DNA from: Piliocolobus tephrosceles
Taxonomy: Eukaryota > Chordata > Mammalia > Primates > Cercopithecidae
Direction: 5' to 3'
DNA: 64,000 nt
NCBI RefSeq assembly: GCF_002776525.5
Contig: NC_045452.1
Span: 24,625,581-24,689,580 of the forward strand
The notes under the pieces were generated by a model that ran no database searches, was not told where the DNA came from, and worked only from the letters and a program-made list of their open reading frames with translations. The position numbers and the translations under genes were made by a program. Below, one piece after another: positions 35,308 to 46,921 of the stretch (its first letter is position 1; every line of letters starts with the position of its first letter).

Positions 35308-35606
35308 GTCGGGCGTGGTGGCTCATGCCTGTAATCCCAGCACTTTGGGAGGCCAAAGCGGTGGATCACCTGAGGTCAGAAGTTCGAGACCAGCCTGACC
35401 AACACGGAAAAACCCCATCTCTACTGAAAATACAAAATTAGCCAGGCATCGTGGCAAATGCCTGTAATCCCAGCTACTTGGGAGGCTGAGGCAGGAGCAT
35501 TGCTTGAACCCAGGAGGTGGAGGTTGCAATGAACCGAGGTTGTGCCATTGCACTCCAGCCTGCGCAACAAGAGGGAAACTCTTCTTAAAAAAAAAAAAAA
35601 AAAAAA
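35308..35606 (+). mobile_element. Alu (S type)
   Basis: A full plus copy, A-tail to 35606. The short stretches around it (35121-35307, 35607-35770) are AT-rich with nothing recognised. Confidence 0.9.
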
Positions 35607-35771
35607 GTCAATCACTGTTCAACTATCGATGAATTTATCTAAATATTTTCTAACTTATAGTTTCAGACTAGAAATTTTAGAAATAACAATTTTCAAATGT
35701 TTATATTATAATGAAAAAATATACTTCTGTTCAAAAACTGCCTTCTTAATATATTACTCATTCCTCCAGTT

Positions 35772-36640
35772 TGTGGCAGCAGCCGCTCCAGACAGCCTGC
35801 AACCGCTGCAGCAGGGAGGTGCCACCAGGGCTACACATTCCATGGAGCTGGCAGGAGCCCTGCCCCTTCCGAGCTGCAAGCCTGCAACTTCTGCAGCCAC
35901 CCAAGTTGTAACTGCAGATCTGAGCCTTCCTGTGGTCTTCCAGGGCAAGCAGGTAGGAGCCCTGCTCTCCTGGGTGCCACGGCAGCCACCCAAACTGTGG
36001 CTGCAGCTTCAGGCATCCCTCCACTCTTGGGGGCCTGGGACCCCCTGCCCGCACTGCCTGGCTTCTCCCTGCTGTTGGCTGTCAACACCCACTCTGATCT
36101 CGGAGCAAAGTTGGGCTGAGCAGGGGCCATGAATGGCAGTGGGAGGCAGATTCCTGGGCAGAAGCCGGCGGGTACCTGATAAGACCCCACTTTCAGACCA
36201 GGGAGGGCCTGAAGGCTGAAGGCCGGGCTGCCAGATCCACAGACCAGAGTGGAGACTTGTGGTACCTTTTCTGGGTGCCCATGCACCAATCGGCATGCAT
36301 TTCCTCCTCTCTGACACCCCAGGCTCAACCAGAGCAAGGCAGAGGATGGAGAAGCAACCGGAGACTGGATGACCAGCTGCAGAGGAGCTACCCTCTCTGC
36401 TGAGAGCTGGGAAGTCAACAGGCACCTGCCTGCAGAGTGGAGCCACCCACCCAGGGCCTCCGGGGCCTCCTCTCTACAGAGAGCTGAACACTGGGGGAGA
36501 TGACCTGCCTACAGAGGGTCCCACTGTGGGTCTCCTCCGAGCTGCCCTAAGATTCAATAAAGCTTTGCTTTGTCTTGCTCACCCTCCACTTGTCTGTGTG
36601 CCTCATTCTTCCTGGACACAGGACAAGAACTCAAGCAAAG
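35772..36640 (+). mobile_element. Retroviral LTR-like element, family uncertain
   Basis: About 0.87 kb of GC-rich non-Alu sequence ending in a typical class I LTR R-U5: attcaataaagctttgcttt, then cttgctcaccctccacttgt and cctcattcttcctggacaca. AATAAA lies at 36555. Internal near-repeats (gcagccacccaa-gt-gtaactgcag and gcagccacccaaactgtggctgcag) are seen. No gag/pol/env sequence follows, so a solo LTR is likely. Confidence 0.55.
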
Positions 36641-37085
36641 GTTGGGATTATAGGTGTGAGCCACTGCGCCCGGCCCAATACCTTGATTTTGCTGCAATGC
36701 ATTCCACTTCCTGTATCATTTATTTTCATTTTTATTTTATTATTATTTTTTGAGACAGAGTCTCACTCTGTCCCCCACGCTGGAGTGCAGTGGTGCAATA
36801 TTGGCTCACTGCAACCTCCGCCTCCTGAGTTCAAACAGTTCTCCTGCCTCAGCCTCCCAAGTAGCTGGGACTACAGGTACACGCCACCACACCCGGCTAA
36901 TTTTTGTGTTTTTAGTAGAGACTGGGTTTTGCCATGTTAGCCAGGATGGTCTTGAACTCCTGACCTCAAGTGATCCACCTGCCTTGGCCTCCCAAAGTGT
37001 TAAGATTACTGGCGTGAGCCACCATGCCTGGCCCAGTACCTTGACTTTGATGCAATGCATTCAACTTCCTATATCATTTAAATGT
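36641..37085. repeat. Alu end plus 55-bp segment duplicated around a minus Alu
   Basis: An Alu 5' end followed by ataccttgattttgctgcaa... (36641-36735) recurs as an Alu 5' end followed by gtaccttgactttgatgcaa... (36990-37085). A minus Alu (36740-37034) lies between. The copies are similar but not identical. Confidence 0.8.
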
Positions 37086-37411
37086 AGTGGAATTGTTATG
37101 AAGATGAATGTTATACCTCCCAGTTTTCTGGATAATGTTCTCCATAAGTTTTATACATTGACTACAATGCCAATTATAGTTAAAGGCAAGCTTCTCATAA
37201 ACTATGTGATTTCAAGTTAATTAGTTGGCTTCTTTGAGCCCCAGAGCCTGAATTTGTTATATGATAGGATCAGAACCCTCTGTCTCTGAAATTCTTTTCA
37301 ACTCTAGTTGTGGTCATTCTATATTTTAGTCAACAGTTAAATTATCCATAAAAATGACATATTTCTTCTAAAGCCAAAATAGAAAACCTGTCTTCTTTAA
37401 CAGCAATTCCT
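37086..37411. other. AT-rich unique sequence, nothing recognised
   Basis: No conserved frame or repeat identified. Confidence 0.4.
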
Positions 37412-39720
37412 GGCCAGGCGTGGTGGCTCACACCTGTAATCCCAGCACTTTGGGAGGCCAAGGTGGGTGGATCACCTGATGTCAGAAGTTCAAGACCAGC
37501 CTAGCCAGCATAGTCAAATCCCGTCTCTACTAAAAATACAAAAATAAGCCAGTTGTGGTGGCTCATGCTTGTAATCCCAGCTACTCGGGAGGCTGAGGCA
37601 GGAGAATTGCTTGAACCCATGAGATGGAGTTTGCAGTGAGCTGAGATCGTGCCATTGCACTCCAGTCTGGGCAACAAGAGTGAAACTCCATCTCAAAATA
37701 AATAAATAAATAAGTGCAGAAGGAATAATAAAATTAGAAAATTACTATTTTTTGCAAAACCTATATGAAATGATGAATCTAAGTAATAATCACCAGTGGT
37801 TTCTTTTTTCTTTTTTTTTGTTGTTGAGATGGAGTCTCAATCTGTCGCCAGGCTGGAGTGCAGAGGTGCCACCTTGGCTCACTGCAACCTCCACCTCCTG
37901 GGTTCTAAGCAGTTCTCCTGCCTCAGCCTCCCAAGTAGCTGGGACTACAGGTGCATGCCACAACACCTAGCTTATTTTTATATTTTTAGTAGAGACAGGG
38001 TTTCACCATTATCCAGGATGGTCTTGATCTCTTGACCTCGTGATCTGCCTGCCTCGGCCTCCTAAAGTGCTGGGATTACAGACATAAGCCACCATGCCTG
38101 GCCAATCATCAGTGGTTTCTAAAACCACTGGGTGAAAGACAGATCTTATTACTGTACCTATTGATGAATCAGGCTAACCACATTTGAACCACATTTGATT
38201 AATTGATAACAAGACATTATGTGCCTCTTGATATGGTACCATAGGAAATATATAGAGGATAGAGTATACATATATAAAGTGGCTGGAAGCAGTGGCTCAT
38301 GCCTGTAATCCCAGCACTTTGGGAGGCCGGGGCAGGTGGATCACCTGAGGTCAGGAGTTCGAGACTAGCCTGGCTAACATGGTGAAACCCCGTCTGTACT
38401 AAAAATATAAAAAATTAGCTGGGGCTGGTGGTGTGTGCCTGTAGAGTCAGCTACTCAGGAAGCTGCAGCAGGAGAATCACTTGAATCTGGGAGGCAGAGT
38501 TTGCAGTGAGCCAAGATCATGCCATTGGATTCCAGCCTGGGTGACAGAGCAAGACATGTTTCAAAAAAAAAAAAAAAATAGAGTATACGTATATAAAATA
38601 TCCTTACCTAAATAAATAATTTTTTTTTGAGACGGAGTTTTCACTCTTGTTGCCCACTAGAATGCAATAGCGCGATCTCAGCTTGCCACAACCTCTGCCT
38701 CCCAGGTTCAAGCAATTCTCCTGCCTCAGCCTCCCAAGTATCTGGGACTACAGGCACCTGCCACCATGCTTGACTAATTTTTGTATTTTTAGTAGAGACG
38801 AGGTTTTACCATGTTGGCCAGGCTGGTCTCGAACTCTCATCCTCAGGTGATCCGCCCGCCTTGGCCTCCCAAAGTGCTGGGATTACAGGCGTGAGCCATT
38901 GTGCCCAGCCTAAATAAATGCATTTTAAAAATGGAATCAGAAACACGCCTCTAAATGTTTTTTTTTTTTTTTTTTTTTGAGACAGAATTTTGCTCTTGTT
39001 GCCCAGGCTAGAGTGCAGTGGCGCGATTTCAGCTCACCACAACCTCTGTTTCTTGGGTTCAAGCGATTCTCCTGCTTCAGCCTCCCGAGTAGCTGGGATT
39101 ACAGGCATGTGCCACCACACCCAGCTAATTTTGTATTTTTAGTAGAGACAGGATTTCTCCATGTTGGTCAGGCTGGTCTCGAACTCCCAACCTCAGGTGA
39201 TCCACCGCCCACCTCAGCCTCCCAAAGTGCTGGGATTATAGGTGTGAGCCACTGCACCCAGCAACAAGCCTCTAAATCTTACTATCAGTTTATAAGTTTA
39301 TAAGAAATACTATGCTGTATTCATTAAAATGAGAAAACTTAGTGAGTCTGACCTTAGTAAGCTTAGTGACAAGGTAGAACACTGTAAACTCTGCCAGGCA
39401 CGGTCGCTCACACCTATAATCTCCCTCACACCTATAATCCCAGCACTCTGGGAGGCTGAGGTGGGAGGATCACCTGAGGTCAGGAGTTTGAAACCAGCCT
39501 GGCCGACATGGTGAAAACCCGTCTCTACTAAAAATGTAAAAATTAGTCAGGTGTGATGGCAGGCTACTCGGGAGGCTGAGGCAGGAGAATTGCTTGAACC
39601 TGGGAGGCGGAGGTTGCAGTGAGCCGAGATTGCGCCCCTGTGCTCCAGCCTGAGCGACAGAGTGAAACTGCATCTCAAAAATCAAAACAAAACAAAAGAA
39701 AAAAAACACAAAAAAAACAC
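37412..39720. mobile_element. Alu-rich block: six Alus
   Basis: Plus 37412-37712; minus 37800-38103; plus 38280-38580; minus 38620-38912; minus 38958-39263; plus 39391-39720. All limits are approximate. Spacers are short and AT-rich with tata-type runs. Confidence 0.88.
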
Positions 39721-40189
39721 AAACATTGGCAACTCTCACACCCTGCTGATAGCAGTGCAAATTGTCCTACACAGTTTGAATCTGACACATACAAAATGGG
39801 AAAAATTATCCCCTTGCCACTAGATGGTGCTTACTGGCTTTTGAGTACTTTATCCTATATATTGTCTTCTGCTACATTGCTGCCTTCCTCTTTTTACTTC
39901 TGATGGATCACTGGAGGAAGGGGCTGGGCACTAGGGCTCAGAGCCTCCCAAAAATGCTGTAATCTGGATCCCAACAGCCGTATCTGATGTGGAACCGTGT
40001 TGGCCCTGGACACACATCTCTGAGAGTTTCTGTCTCCCCTAGCCACTTACATTATTCAGTTCCTTAGCAATATCTATCTGTGATACTGTGTTAAGGGTCT
40101 TTTTCTGAAGAATATATATTTTAATACGTCTTATTAATTATTGCACATAATATCTGTGCTATTTAACTTTTCTCTTTTTTATTATTAAT
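39721..40189. other. AT-rich unique sequence, nothing recognised
   Basis: No frame above 60 codons with recognisable homology. Confidence 0.35.
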
Positions 40190-40482
40190 GTATTTATTTT
40201 GAAACAAAGTCTTGCTCTGTTGCCCAGGCTGGAGTGCAGTGGCACAATCTTGGCTCACTGCAACCTCCGCCTCCTGGGTTCAAGTGACTCTCCTGCCTCA
40301 GCCTCCCAAGTAGCTGGGATTACAGGCATGCGCTACTAAGCCTGGCTAATTTTGTATTTTTAGTAGAGACAGGGTTTCTTCATATTGGTCAGGCTGGTCT
40401 CGAACTCCCGACCTCAGGTGATCCGCCCGCCTCAGCCTCCCAAAGTGCTGGGATTATAGACATGAGCCACCGCACCCCACCT
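40190..40482 (-). mobile_element. Alu
   Basis: A complement copy starting attttgaaacaaagtcttgc and ending caccgcacccca. Confidence 0.88.
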
Positions 40483-40534
40483 AGTGAAGCATTCCATTCA
40501 AAATATTCCTATTCTTTTTCAAAAATACTAATTG

Positions 40535-40890
40535 CCCATCCCTGGGGTAATATCAGACTTCCCTGCCCCACAGAAATCAGGTTTGGAGACATACTTTGTT
40601 TTAGCCAATAGTATATGGGCAGAAGTTATGTTTGTCACTTCTAAGCAGAAGCTTCAAGAGCCAGAATGTGACTTGCTGTGGGGTTTTTGGTTTGCTTTTC
40701 TTTTTCCCTCTTATGGGATCAGTCATGTTCTAGAGGCTGCTTCATCAGCTTGGGTCCTAACGTGAAAATATTGGCCCTCTGCAGTGGACACGAATGAGAA
40801 GTAAACCTTTATTTCTGTAAGCTGCTGAGACATTGGAGCCATTTGTTACTGCAGCATAACGTGTTGTATCCTGACTGATATACTGGCCAT
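40535..40890 (+). mobile_element. MaLR/MLT-like LTR 3' part, family uncertain
   Basis: The end (aagtaaacctttatttctgt, gctgctgagacattggagcc, then gttactgcagcataacgtgt and atcctgactgatatac) is a common ancient LTR terminus. The 5' part is too diverged to name. Confidence 0.5.
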
Positions 40891-40984
40891 TTCTTAAGCA
40901 TTCTTTCAGACTAGTCATGACCTCTATGAGGTTCTGCAATTGCATGGCTGCCTAATAGTTAATGATACAAATAAACATTTTGTC

Positions 40985-41400
40985 TGGGTGATGTGGATTG
41001 GGTCTGTGTCCCCATCCAAGTCTCATGATCCATTGTAATCCCCAGTGTTGGAGGTCGGGGTCGGGCTCAGGGGAAGGCCACTGGACATGGGGCAGAGTTC
41101 TCATGAATGGATTAGTACCATCCCTCTTGGTACTGGATAGTGAGTTCTCACGAGATCTGGCTGTTTAAAAGTGGATAACACTTCCCGTCTCTCTCTCTGT
41201 CCTGTGCCTGCCATGGAAGACTCATACTCCCACTTGCCTTCTGCCTTCTGCTTTGAAGCTCCTTGAGGCCTCCCCAGAAGCAAAAGCCACTATACTTTCT
41301 GTATAGCCTGCAGAACCATGAGCCAATTAAAGCTCTTTTCCTTATAAATTACCCAGTCTCAGGTATTTCTTTATAGCAGTTCAAGAACTGATGAATACAT
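40985..41400 (+). mobile_element. MST-type MaLR LTR
   Basis: gtgatgtggattgggtctgtgtccccatcc, then atccattgtaatccccagtg, gagttctcacgagatctggc, ccaattaaagctcttttcc and aattacccagtctcaggtat match the THE1/MST family; the 'gtgttggaggt' form suggests MST. Presumably a solo LTR. Confidence 0.8.
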
Positions 41401-41427
41401 TTGGGAAGGCTCCATTCCATGACTTTA

Positions 41428-41728
41428 TTATTATTATTTTTTTGAGATGGAGTTTCACTCTTGTTGCCCAAGCTGGAGTGCAGTGGTGCAATCTCAGCTC
41501 ACTGCAACCTCCGCCTCCTGGGTTCAAGCAATTCTCCTGCCTCAGCCTCCCGAGTAGCTGAGATTACAGGTGCCCACCACCACGCCTGGCTAATTTTTGT
41601 ATTTTTAGTAGTGACGGGGTTTCACCATGTTGGTCAGGCTGGTCTGGAACTCCCAACCTCAGGTGATCCACCTGCCTTGGCCTCCCAAAGTGCTGGGATC
41701 ACAGGCGTGAGCCACCGCGCCCGGCCCA
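41428..41728 (-). mobile_element. Alu (S type)
   Basis: (tta)n then T-tail, full complement to gcgcccggcc. Confidence 0.9.
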
Positions 41729-42181
41729 TTGCATGACTTTTGGCAAAAAAAACAGGTTCTGCCCCTGACTAAGGAAGCCAAAAAGAGCAGATATTTGCTC
41801 TCCTAGAGTCCTCACAGCTAGAGAAGTGCCACGTGACTCCTATGCCCTCCAGCTTGGGCGACAAAGTGAGACTCTGTCTCAAAAAAAAGAAAAATCAAAA
41901 AATAAAAAATGAGAGTCCATGAAAAGATTATTTCGAATTCATCATTGCCAGGAATTTAAATTGTTCTCCTCCATATAGATTGTTGTGAAAACACGTTACT
42001 ATTATTTTCTTTTTTTTTTCTTTTTCCCTGGTGCGGGAGGAGGGAATAGAAAACCCCTTCTATCCTACATGTCTCTGTGCATTGACTCACACTCTGCTTT
42101 TTGGATCAATTTCTTCGGAAAAAGTTTCTCATAGTGTGTCTTGACTTTTTAAAAAGCTGTGTATTAAAAGCACTTAAACGC
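41729..42181. other. Non-Alu sequence with an Alu-tail scrap at about 41845-41905; no gene
   Basis: ccagcttgggcgacaaagtgagactctgtctc is an Alu 3' remnant. The rest is unassigned. Confidence 0.45.
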
Positions 42182-42455
42182 GGCCAGGCGAGGTCAGAGG
42201 CTGAGGCGGTGGATCACCTGAGGTCAGGAGTTCAAGACCAGCTTGAACAACATGGCAAAACCTTGTCTCTACTAAAAATACCAAAATCAGCCAGTTGTGG
42301 TGGCTCACACCTGTAGTTCCAGTTACTTGGGAGGCTGAGGCACAAGAATTTCTTGAACCCAGGAGACAGAAGTTGCAGTGAGTCAAGATCATGCCACTGC
42401 ATTCCAGTCTAGGTGACGGAGTGAGACTGTCTCAAAAAACAAAAACAAAAAAAAG
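42182..42455 (+). mobile_element. Alu with deleted left-arm start
   Basis: ggccaggcgaggtcagaggctgaggcggtgg lacks about 35 bp of the usual 5' region. Confidence 0.85.
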
Positions 42456-42806
42456 TACTTAAACACACTGACAGATACTGAAGAATGCAGAAAATTGTAT
42501 GAATGTGAATATCTGCCTTTATACAGTGTACTAGTGGCAGCAAACCCAAACAAAACCGAAATGCTTTGTTTTGCTCACATTTGTTGGGTTTCAGACGTCA
42601 ATTGGGAACTGCTTTGGCTTGTGTTTGCAGCTTTTCCTCTGTTGCCTCTTCCACCCTTAACTTAATAACAGCGACCCAGTCCTATTAAACCTGGGTTTGG
42701 ACTCATGCCATGACTGACTTGCTTTGGCTTTTCTAGTGCCATATTTGCCTTGCCTAGAATATCCTGCCTGCCATATCTGATTCCTTCTCTTAAGACCCAT
42801 ACTCAG
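42456..42806. other. AT-rich unique sequence, nothing recognised
   Basis: No conserved frame. It borders the GOLGA2-like fragment. Confidence 0.35.
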
Positions 42807-43012
42807 GCCAGGTGCAGTGGTTCACTCCTGTATTCCCAGCACTTTGGGAGGCCAAGGTGAGCAGATCACCTAAGGTCAGTTCAAGACCAGCCTGGACAAT
42901 ATGGCGAAACCCCGTCTCTACTAAAAATACAAAAATTAGCCAGACATGGTGGCGGGCATCTGTCATCTCAGCTACTCCGGAGGCTGAGGCAGGAGAATCA
43001 CTTGCATCCGTG
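42807..43012 (+). mobile_element. Alu truncated at the GOLGA2-like fragment
   Basis: A plus Alu stops at ggcaggagaatcacttg and passes into sequence leading to the first golgin exon block. This may be a duplication breakpoint. Confidence 0.8.
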
Positions 43013-43071
43013 GCACTGAGGCACCTTCTCTCCTGCATGGCCCCCTAAACCCCTGCTCTGTCATATGACAG

Positions 43072-44559
43072 ATACCCAAAGAACATGCTGCTTCTCCACA
43101 GCCATCTGATGACACCGTGTGACCTGGCAGTGTCCCTTCCCCTGGTGCCAGTCTCACTAGCATGGCAGCACCTCAGGTTGGTGCCTCCTCCCCCTCTGCC
43201 CACTGCCCTCCTGTATGGATTCTTCTCTCCTTTCACAGGTAGCTGGTTCCCTAACGCCAAGTGCTCCTCCTGGGACCGGGCTGGTGGAAGGCTCAGTCAG
43301 ACTGGGCTTTTCTTGAGGTCTGGAGAGATGGAAGATTGTTGGAATGAGCTCGGGAGCTTGGCTCACCCCGTCCTGGGTGATCGTTACCAGAAATTGAATG
43401 ACCATCTCATATGTTTCTTCCCACACAGAATCATGATGTTGACACCGGCCTCAATCTCATGGATGAAACCAAGTGTCTCCTGTCAGGGCAGCCGTCTCTA
43501 GGCTGAGGGAGTCAGGGAAGCCACTGCCCATGACCTTCTTTCCCATCGAGCCACTGCACCCTTCACCCCTGTGTCTCCACCTCTAGGACTTTCTCATCGA
43601 CCGAGAGCCTGCGACAACTCTCCCAATAGCTCAATGGTCTTGTTTGTGAAGTACCTCAGAAAGTGAGGCGGGTACGGGGGGAAGGAAAGTGTGATAGAAA
43701 CCGAGGCAGGGATTCACGAGAGGGGAGATCCTGGGACCAGCCGATTTGCTGGGCATTGTTGAGGAAGTCGCCTCTTGCCTGAGCCTTCTCCCTGGAAGCT
43801 GTTCACAGGGAGGAGTTGGACCGCGTGGCTGGTTGTATCATTTTATGCTGCTGCGGAAGCACCAGCTGAGAGTTGCTCGGGAGGGAGGGATGGTGGGGAG
43901 ATAAGAACCATGAGAGACGTTGGCACAAAGGGGTTATGGGATGAAGGGTCCAAGTTAGGCAGAAAAGAAAATGTTGCCAGTTGATGGGGAAGAAAGGAAG
44001 TCAGAGGGCTTAGACGCTGGGGCACAGAACATCTCAGGCGCACGCTTCTCTCTCATAGTCAACAATATTTACCAAAGGGGAGGACCCTGCATCATCTGCT
44101 AACTTGAAGGGTCTGGAGGTGAGAGCTTCGGGGCTGTGGCCCAGTATCCCTGCAACCCAGCCCTCCAGCCTCCTCCCACAGCGGGGGCTGGGTGCCCCTC
44201 TGCCAGCTGAGACAGCCCACACATACCCAACCGGAATGATTGCTGTACCTGTCCCCGTAGTCCTCCTCTACCTCCTCCTCTCTGCATGCACCTCAGGATG
44301 AGAGGCTGCGGGAGCAGGAGGAGAAGACGCAGCAGGAGGAGGAGAGGCTGCGGGGGCAGGAGAAGGAGAAGACGCAGCAGGTGGGGGAGAGGCTGCAGGA
44401 GCTGGACACAAGGCCGAGCTCTGGGGGGAGCGAGCGATGGCGCGCATGCAAACCCTGGAGGCCACGCAGACCGAGCTTACCACCATCAGCTGCGTGCTCT
44501 CCCAGAACCACGAGCTCGAGGAGCAGCTGGTCGAGCTGCAGAGCGGCTTTAAGGAGCTG
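43072..44559 (+). pseudogene. GOLGA2-like (GM130/golgin) unprocessed pseudogene fragment
   Basis: Five exon-like blocks with splice remnants match my memory of golgin A2. (1) 43072-43176 reads IPKEHAASPQPSDDTV, then a TGA, then PGSVPSPGASLTSMAAPQ. (2) 43429-43472 reads NHDVDTGLNLMDETK. (3) 43587-43650 reads TFSSTESLRQLSQ, then a TAG, then LNGLVCE. (4) 44059-44118 reads GEDPASSANLKGLE. (5) 44297-44559 starts DERLREQEEK, loses frame, then reads ARMQTLEATQTELTTIS and LEEQLVELQSGF. Acceptors and GT donors survive at most edges, so this is a genomic, not a processed, copy. Block 5 follows block 4 after only 178 bases although hundreds of residues separate them in GM130, so a large internal deletion or a golgin-subfamily structure is implied. 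Two in-frame stops and a frameshift exclude a GM130 product. The copy may correspond to a numbered human GOLGA2 pseudogene; I cannot confirm which. A further exon-like block, 44836-44886, sits between ctgtccag and gtgagg and is unassigned. Confidence 0.85.
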
Positions 44560-46082
44560 GTGCTCAGCCCCACCTGGGGAGCCTCCCCATCTCCCTGGCC
44601 CTCTGGGTCTTTGCTTCCCCACCTGTGAAGTGGGGCGTGTCGTCCTCACGTGAAATGGTACCTCTGAAGGCACCTGTGAGCCAGAGCCCTGCTCCGACGG
44701 CTGTGGGGGAGGAGGGATGGTTTTTCTCTAACCTGCCTCCACCCTTCCTGATGCCGTGGGAGGCAGAAGGCAGACACCAAGTTCTGGGGTCTCCAGCTGC
44801 AGCGGGTGGCCACTGATTGCTTCTCTCTGTCCAGAACCACAAGACTCCACAAGGACAGCGCGGTGACTGGTTCCCAGCGCTAGAGGTGAGGCGGTCAGCC
44901 ATGTGTAGGGATGTCTATATATGAGTGTTGATAGATATTTATAGAGCAGGGTAGGGTGTACCATGGAGGCACAAGTTTTCACCAGTGGTCACGCCTGGAT
45001 GTGTCAGCTCACCATGACCACAGACGAAGTCACAGATGAAGGGGGCTGGCTTTGGGGCTGGGGGAGCCACTGTTAAGTCACAGAACAACTGTCCAGGCAG
45101 GCTTGGAAAGGGAGGTCCCCGAGAAGAGGAGGGATCTGTTTAGAGGTCGAAGGGCCGGGGGCTCTCAGGAGGGGAGGGACTTGTCTGACCCGATGGATTA
45201 GCTGGCAGTTGGAGGGAAAGCAGAGAGAAAACGAGAGAGAGAAAAATGAGGAGAGCTGGTAAGGCAAGTGCCGCACATGAGCAGCCACACCGCAGCAGCG
45301 GTGGGAGGGCCCGGGAGGGGAGGGTGCAGGTGCGGGTGTGGCAAGGTTCCTGGAAAGGAGAGGCTGGAAGAGAAAGGGGAGGTGATGGAGGGAGGAGCCG
45401 GAGCTTCACGGGTAGCGCCTGGGGGCTGCAGCGGCCCTCCCCACCCCACACATGCTGTCCTTTCCCATGGCACCCAGGCAGCGCACCCACAGTCCAGACT
45501 GATCTCAGCTCCCTCGGGCTTCCCTCTTCTCTGGTACCCTGTCTTCCAACCCACTGGCTGAGGGCCACCCCTCGCCTTGGAGAGCCCCACGCAACAGCCA
45601 ACAGGCCTGACAGAGAAAGAACACTGCTTTGAACCAGGAGGGTGAAGCTAAAAGGGGTCAGAAAGCCCAGGACCATCTGAAGGGTCCCTGGGGGAGGCAG
45701 GGAGGGCAGGCAGCCAGACGCCAGTGGCCGTAGACTCGTAAGTCTAAGCGGGGAGCCTCAGCTGGTCGGGGGGGGGGGGGGGGGGGTGCTGCAGGTGAGG
45801 CTGGGCCCTTCCTGCTGGGAAAAGCGGAAGAGTGAGAGTCTGTGGCTGGGGAAGTGGGCGGGCTCACTGGAAAGAGCTCAGCCTGGCCAGCAGGCACTGT
45901 GCTCCCCTTGGCTGAATAGCATAGGTAGCTCTTTGGAGCAACAGGCCAAGGTGCGTGAGCCCACTGGCTGGCTACGGTCCTTCTGCTAGGGCCGGGGACA
46001 CTGCCGTCAGTCACACGCTAGTAGGTATGTTGGTACCAGGAGGGAGGCCAGACCCCATTTCTATTAAAAAATAAAAATAAAA
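44560..46082. other. Non-Alu sequence downstream of the GOLGA2-like fragment
   Basis: Probably continues as golgin intron or duplicon sequence: an exon-like block (44836-44886) sits between ctgtccag and gtgagg, not assigned. A G19 run is listed separately. The 178-codon minus frame at 45676-45140 has no recognised homology. Confidence 0.4.
45768..45786 (+). repeat. Poly(G) run, 19 G
   Basis: An uninterrupted run of G between gctggtc and tgctgcag. It can form G-quadruplex structures and is prone to sequencing length error. Confidence 0.97.
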
Positions 46083-46555
46083 GAAAGCTGGGCACAGTGG
46101 CTCACACATGTAATCCCAGCACTTTGGGAGGTTGAGGCAGGTGGATTCCAAGGTCAGGAGTTTGAGATAAGCCTGGCCAACATGGTGAAACCCCATCTCT
46201 ACTAAAAATAGAAAAATTAGCCGGGCATGGTGGCAGGCACCTGTAATCCCAGCTACTCGGGAGGCTGAGGCAGGAGAATTGCTTGAATCTGGGAGGTGGA
46301 GGTTGCAGTGAACCAAGATCGCACCACTGCACTCCAGCCTGGGCGACAAGAGCAAAACTCTGTCTCAAAAAAAATAAAAAAAGAAGGTAAATTAGTCCGG
46401 TGTGGTGGTGCACACCTGTGGTTCCAACTACTTAGGAGGCTGAGGCTCCTGTGGGCCATGATTGTGCCACTGCACTCCAGCCTGGGCAACAGAGCAAGAC
46501 CATGCCTCAAAAAACAAAACAAAACAAAAACAAACAAACAAACAAAAAACAGGAA
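46083..46555 (+). mobile_element. Full and partial plus Alus
   Basis: Full copy 46083-46385 and a shortened copy 46392-46555 with a (caaa)n tail. Confidence 0.88.
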
Positions 46556-46921
46556 AGACAAGGAGGGAGATTACATCTTGCTTTTTTTCCCCTGCACTTT
46601 AATTAAAATTCAGCATTTCCTTCCATGGTGAATGTTGCTGGGAACAAACCTCATTAGTGTTAGCAGCACCTGTTACCTTGTTACCAGTAGAAATCAGATA
46701 TTTTCATGTTAACTGCAGCTGTTGCAGACATCTTGCGATACCATTTTTGCTCATCATTACCTCAAAATTATAGTAATTAGACCCAACTCTGGATCTTGTC
46801 ATTTAACGTGCCAGTAAAACATATCATGTAATATCACAAATATTTTCATAAACTCTATTACTGTATGATTTATGTCCATCACTCTCCGTATTTTATTTTG
46901 TGCACTTAAAATAAAAATCTG
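46556..46921. other. AT-rich unique sequence, nothing recognised
   Basis: No frame or repeat recognised. Confidence 0.35.

Noticed and set aside
35831..36418. 195-codon minus and 196-codon plus frames in the same place
   Set aside because: They lie in an LTR-like element and overlap each other; not conserved coding sequence.
44836..44886. Exon-like block between ctgtccag and gtgagg as a sixth golgin exon
   Set aside because: Splice edges look good but the peptide matches nothing I recall in GM130; left unassigned.
45140..45676. 178-codon minus frame, considered as a golgin or ADAMTS7 exon
   Set aside because: Does not match remembered golgin or ADAMTS7 sequence and has no convincing splice edges.
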